From NCBI GenBank assembly GCA_964023275.1, contig OZ029921.1, positions 7,760,806 through 7,824,805 on the forward strand: a stretch of DNA of 64,000 bases, given 5' to 3'. The DNA is from Norana najaformis (taxonomy: Eukaryota; Annelida; Clitellata; Crassiclitellata; Hormogastridae). Positions 61,000 through 64,000 of the stretch are shown one piece after another. The notes beneath the pieces are model-generated. The model did no database searches, had not been told where the DNA came from, and saw nothing but the letters and a program-made list of their open reading frames with translations. The translations under genes and the position numbers were made by a program. Position 1 is the first letter of the stretch. Each line of letters starts with the position of its first letter.

Positions 61000-61510
61000 A
61001 ACTACTTTTATTTACCAGATTTGAATATTTACAAAATGTAATTGCTGAAAGTTCTGCATTACCATATACTTTGTCGATCGTTTCGAAAAAGGATTTACAC
61101 AGAGAGAAGTTAAATTTACACTTTATAAAACCATTATTGAACTCCGGCCAACCGCAAATGCTTAAAATTAACTCTTATTCCCTAGACTTACCATTATTAT
61201 GCAAAGTCTACGATTCACTTTCTGTGGTCATACCTAGAACTAGAACTGTTCATGGTGAATGGGCTTTTTTGGTTGCTAGACCTAAACTTTGGAACTCCCT
61301 CCCTGTGTCATTTGTTCTGCTCAGTCGCTTCTGTCACTTCATTCTCAACTTAAAACTTACTTTTTCAAATTGCTTATACACCGTAGGCTGCCTGTCTGTC
61401 TTGTGCACAGAGAGGCAGCCTATTGGATATTGACCAGATTGCGGTTTGAATTTGATGCGCCATAGATTGATGCCTTGTGCATTAGACACCCGCGCATTAG
61501 AAGTTACTAT
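61000..61510 (+). mobile_element. LINE reverse transcriptase C-terminus and 3' tail
   Basis: A 146-codon open frame (60993-61433) encodes the end of a CR1/L2-like reverse transcriptase: LDLPLLCKVYDSLSVVIPRT, then WAFLVARPKLWNSLP and the LKLTF block. The 3' tail with the imperfect version of the 14-bp hairpin follows. The element is 5'-truncated. Confidence 0.7.
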
Positions 61511-61699
61511 TTATTATTAGCATTAATTTAGTGTATAAAACGTCTCAACCAAGTCAGTTGAGAGTCAGTGAAATCACAATTACTGAGTATATATACCAGA
61601 TCATGATTTCTATTTATGCTTTTTATTGTTATTTTTTATATTATTTTTATTTTATAATATAATTTTATTATTTTTTTTGCCTCGAGGGATGCACGTAAG

Positions 61700-62154
61700 A
61701 GTCGACAACAGTAACATCCCAGAGCATGGACTTGACCGCCTGCCAGTTGGCTTTGTTATGTTTCTCGTCACCATGGTCTTGGCAAAATCTGGGCATTTAT
61801 CATCGGGTCTTGAAAGTCCCACTGGTTCTTTAGAGGAAGCGAAACCCGCTTTCACCAGAACTCGCCAGATTAAGTCCCTTTGAGCTGCATGTCTAGCAGT
61901 CCTGACGGGCCCAATACAACAAACCAAACCATGGGAGCCATCAGTCAGGACCACTGAACTACAGGGACACTTATGGATGGTGCAGATCTCAGCGCCAAGG
62001 CGCAAACCCACGGCCACCCGCATTAATTCGTCATCGAGTCTTAGACCGCAGGCACTTAGGCGAAGGGCAAACAGCCAGTCACCCGAATGAGGTGAAGCCA
62101 CAGTCTTGACCCTGTGCCCTATGATAGTCCGACGTAATGGATGCTTGTAGGGTA
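61700..62154 (-). mobile_element. LINE C-terminal region, paralogous copy in unit 5
   Basis: Same element as at 41.1-41.9 kb (YKHPLRRTIIGHRVKTVASP, CTIHKCPCSSVV), ending at the same microsatellite position. It differs by a 38-bp foreign patch at 61744-61781 and by loss of the distal part. It still reads KEPVGLSRPDDKCPDF, keeping the PD of the endonuclease motif. Confidence 0.65.
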
Positions 62155-62362
62155 TTATTATTATTATTATTATTATTATCTCAATAGTAATATTATTTGC
62201 CAATTTCAATAATCCAAACAGGCTGTAGGTAAATAAAAACTTCGCAGTGAAGTAAACTAATGTTCAGCAAAACATCGGCTGTGTCCATGGTTAACAAATG
62301 CACAGCCTATTTTTGTTACCAGTTAATGGAACCTATAAATTGTTGCTTATTATTATTATCAT

Positions 62363-62442
<80 letters not shown>
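62153..62442. repeat. (ATT)n and long (ACT)n microsatellites after unit 5
   Basis: (ATT)n at 62153-62188 and about 30 ACT triplets at 62347-62442, separated by about 160 unique bases. The second run abuts the right inverted arm. Confidence 0.9.
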
Positions 62443-62444
62443 TA

Positions 62445-64000
62445 TGCGTGATTTCGAAACATTCGCTGAAACGATATGAAACGAACGGACAGCATAGATT
62501 ACTTAATTATAAAGAAATGCATTTTGGTTTAATATGTACATCGGAATAGCTGTTTATCGACATCTGAGTAGATACTTGAGAAGCATGTGGCTTGCAAATT
62601 AGTTGGATTAAGTTTATCTTGAGTTTCACTGCGCAACAGTTGATGTGAAATTACTAACGCATAATCTTATTTATGATTACATTCCAACAACATATTCCAA
62701 TTATGCATCTGATAATACAACCGTGACAAAATAGAAGGCAATCTGCATTTTAATTTCTGAGCGAAATTGCTGTATACGACAGTGCTAAAGATCCTTTGAA
62801 TAAGGTAAGTCGTAACTGAAGAATCTTTTCAGGATATCTCCACAAGTTCTGTCTATGTTTCCTGTGAGTACAAAACGGGCAGATCGCATGTATGTATGTA
62901 TGCATTTAAGTATTTATGCATGTATATATTTATGCATGTTCTTTTGCATGTAGTATCTATGCATGCATGTATCCATGTATGTATGTAAGAATCTTTAGTA
63001 TCGTATGGGTTGAAATATTGTAACGTCGGGCTTCCTGGCTGACATGTCGCCTGCGTAGGCCCAGTTCTGGCCGACATGAAACAAACTCTTCGGATAGAGT
63101 TGTAGACGTTTATTTGGCACCAGATGCACAGCCAAACACGAAGTCAGTCTTTACTTGCTTAAAGCTGGCCTTTATATAGGGCCATATGGACGGGAGACAT
63201 GACCATTTTTGCTCAGGTTATTCCAGCTTGCCATTTTTGGTAATCATAGCGGTTTGGCTGGGGATTCGTTACTTTGGCCTTGGAGTCCTTGGTCGGACAC
63301 CTATACAACATTCCATTTGCCTCAATGTCTTCCATTCCCTCTCGCTCTCTTTCCTTCTCTCTCTCTCTCTCTCTCTCATCTCATCTCTTCTTCCTTCTCT
63401 CATCTCTTCCTCCGAAGTCCAAAGTCATCTATCAACGCTATATATTTATGCATGCTTTATGTATGTAGATTTGCCTAACTGTAAATGCTTATATCAAAAG
63501 CCTTGGCTGACTGACAGAGCCTTTGCTTTGTAAGGCGTAGTGCATTGATTGGAGACACGGCTGAAACATCACTGTGTTCTGAGACTTAAGAAGCCGAACA
63601 CACAGTGCGGTGTTTATGTTTTCGATAGATTTCTTTATAGTAGCCGTTCAAAATAAATGTAAAGATTAAGAAGCAACAGATCAGTTCTAGGCTTTCTATG
63701 GCAGTGGTGTAGGCCTATATAGCTGTCGTAATATTCGACTTGTTTAGCAAAAAGTAATTTAGCAAAACTGGCTGTTATTGTGCTCATGCTTCAGCTACAA
63801 ATTTAAATATCTGAGGACTGATGTCAATATGGTCGTGTACTAAATGTCGGTACTGTGTTTTTCTTTCATTCTCTGGTTAAAAGAAAAAAAATTACAGACT
63901 ATGAATTATAATGGATCGAAAGGCTTTCATGACAGTTGGCTTTGTTATGTTTCTCGTCACCATGGTCTTGAGAAAAGCCACCACTGACAACGAGGTAAGT
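62445..64000 (+). repeat. Right arm of a large inverted duplication
   Basis: This is the plus-strand counterpart of 48556-50165, holding the upstream region and exon 1 of B3. The two arms are separated by about 12.3 kb that includes B2 and A5. The match is still running at the window edge. Confidence 0.75.
63911..63994 (+). CDS. B3: first exon of another B-type gene, cut by window end
   Basis: This exon encodes MDRKAFMTVGFVMFLVTMVL and eight more residues, and ends GAG|GTAAGT with the donor as the last six bases of the window. It matches exon 1 of B1 nearly base for base in the opposite orientation, as part of the inverted duplication described separately. The rest of the gene must lie beyond the right edge. 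A Cys-rich second and third exon is expected by comparison with B1. Confidence 0.75.

Larger units (their letters stand above)
58780..62155 (+). repeat. Tandem segmental duplication, unit 5 (incomplete)
   Basis: Starts with the 27-bp minisatellite and follows the unit 3/4 order through exons 1 and 2 of A5. It then runs through the same LINE tail and reverse-oriented LINE fragment that lie in intron 2 of A4, and ends at an (ATT)n run. Exons 3 and 4 are absent. Confidence 0.7.

Overview
The window is animal nuclear DNA: AT-rich, intron-bearing and full of transposons (CR1/L2-like, RTE-like and restriction-endonuclease LINEs, tRNA-derived SINEs, hAT, piggyBac, LTR elements) and trinucleotide microsatellites. 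Frequent taggccta strings and this transposon mix suggest a marine invertebrate, perhaps an echinoderm or another invertebrate deuterostome. The species call is an inference with low confidence.

The organising feature is a multigene family of small secreted cysteine-rich proteins that plain ORF calling misses, because each gene is split into short exons. Subfamily A lies on the + strand in tandem copies: A1 (899-5928), A2 (13409-16470), A3 (24050-28062), A4 (40089-43356) and an incomplete A5 (59707-60219). Each complete A gene has four exons with phases 0-1-1: a nearly constant signal-peptide exon, a basic spacer exon, an exon with a Lys-Arg processing site plus a Cys cluster, and a final exon with nine cysteines. 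Subfamily B has three exons (phases 0-1): B1 (46232-48642, - strand), B2 (51948-54181, - strand) and the first exon of B3 at the right edge (63911-63994, + strand). In B1 and B2 the last-exon spacing is C-x3-C-x8-C-x-C-x3-CC-x-C-x-C-x6-C. Part of it (C-x8-C-x-C-x3-C, then CxCxC and a WTG before the last Cys in B1) coincides with vertebrate resistin/RELM (FIZZ) proteins, so an invertebrate resistin-like cluster is the leading hypothesis.

Layout: 1-8.3 kb unit 1; 8.3-12.66 kb spacer with a hAT remnant and repeats; 12.66-19.86 kb unit 2; 19.86-29.6 kb unit 3; 29.6-36.4 kb spacer with a non-coding LTR element (31.56-35.80 kb); 36.4-44.1 kb unit 4; 44.1-48.6 kb LINE fragments and gene B1 with a piggyBac remnant in its second intron; 48.6-50.2 kb left arm of a large inverted duplication; 50.2-58.8 kb gene B2 and repeat debris; 58.8-62.2 kb unit 5; 62.4-64 kb right arm of the inverted duplication, ending in exon 1 of B3.

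The units share intron microsatellites, a 27-bp minisatellite (3, 11 and 6 copies upstream of A3, A4 and A5) and a hAT remnant behind the gene. Presence or absence of SINE, LINE and LTR insertions groups units 1+2 and units 3+4. A roughly 600-bp tract with no differences between otherwise diverged units 1 and 2 points to recent gene conversion. All gene models come from splice-site and phase logic plus comparison between copies; no transcript evidence was available.
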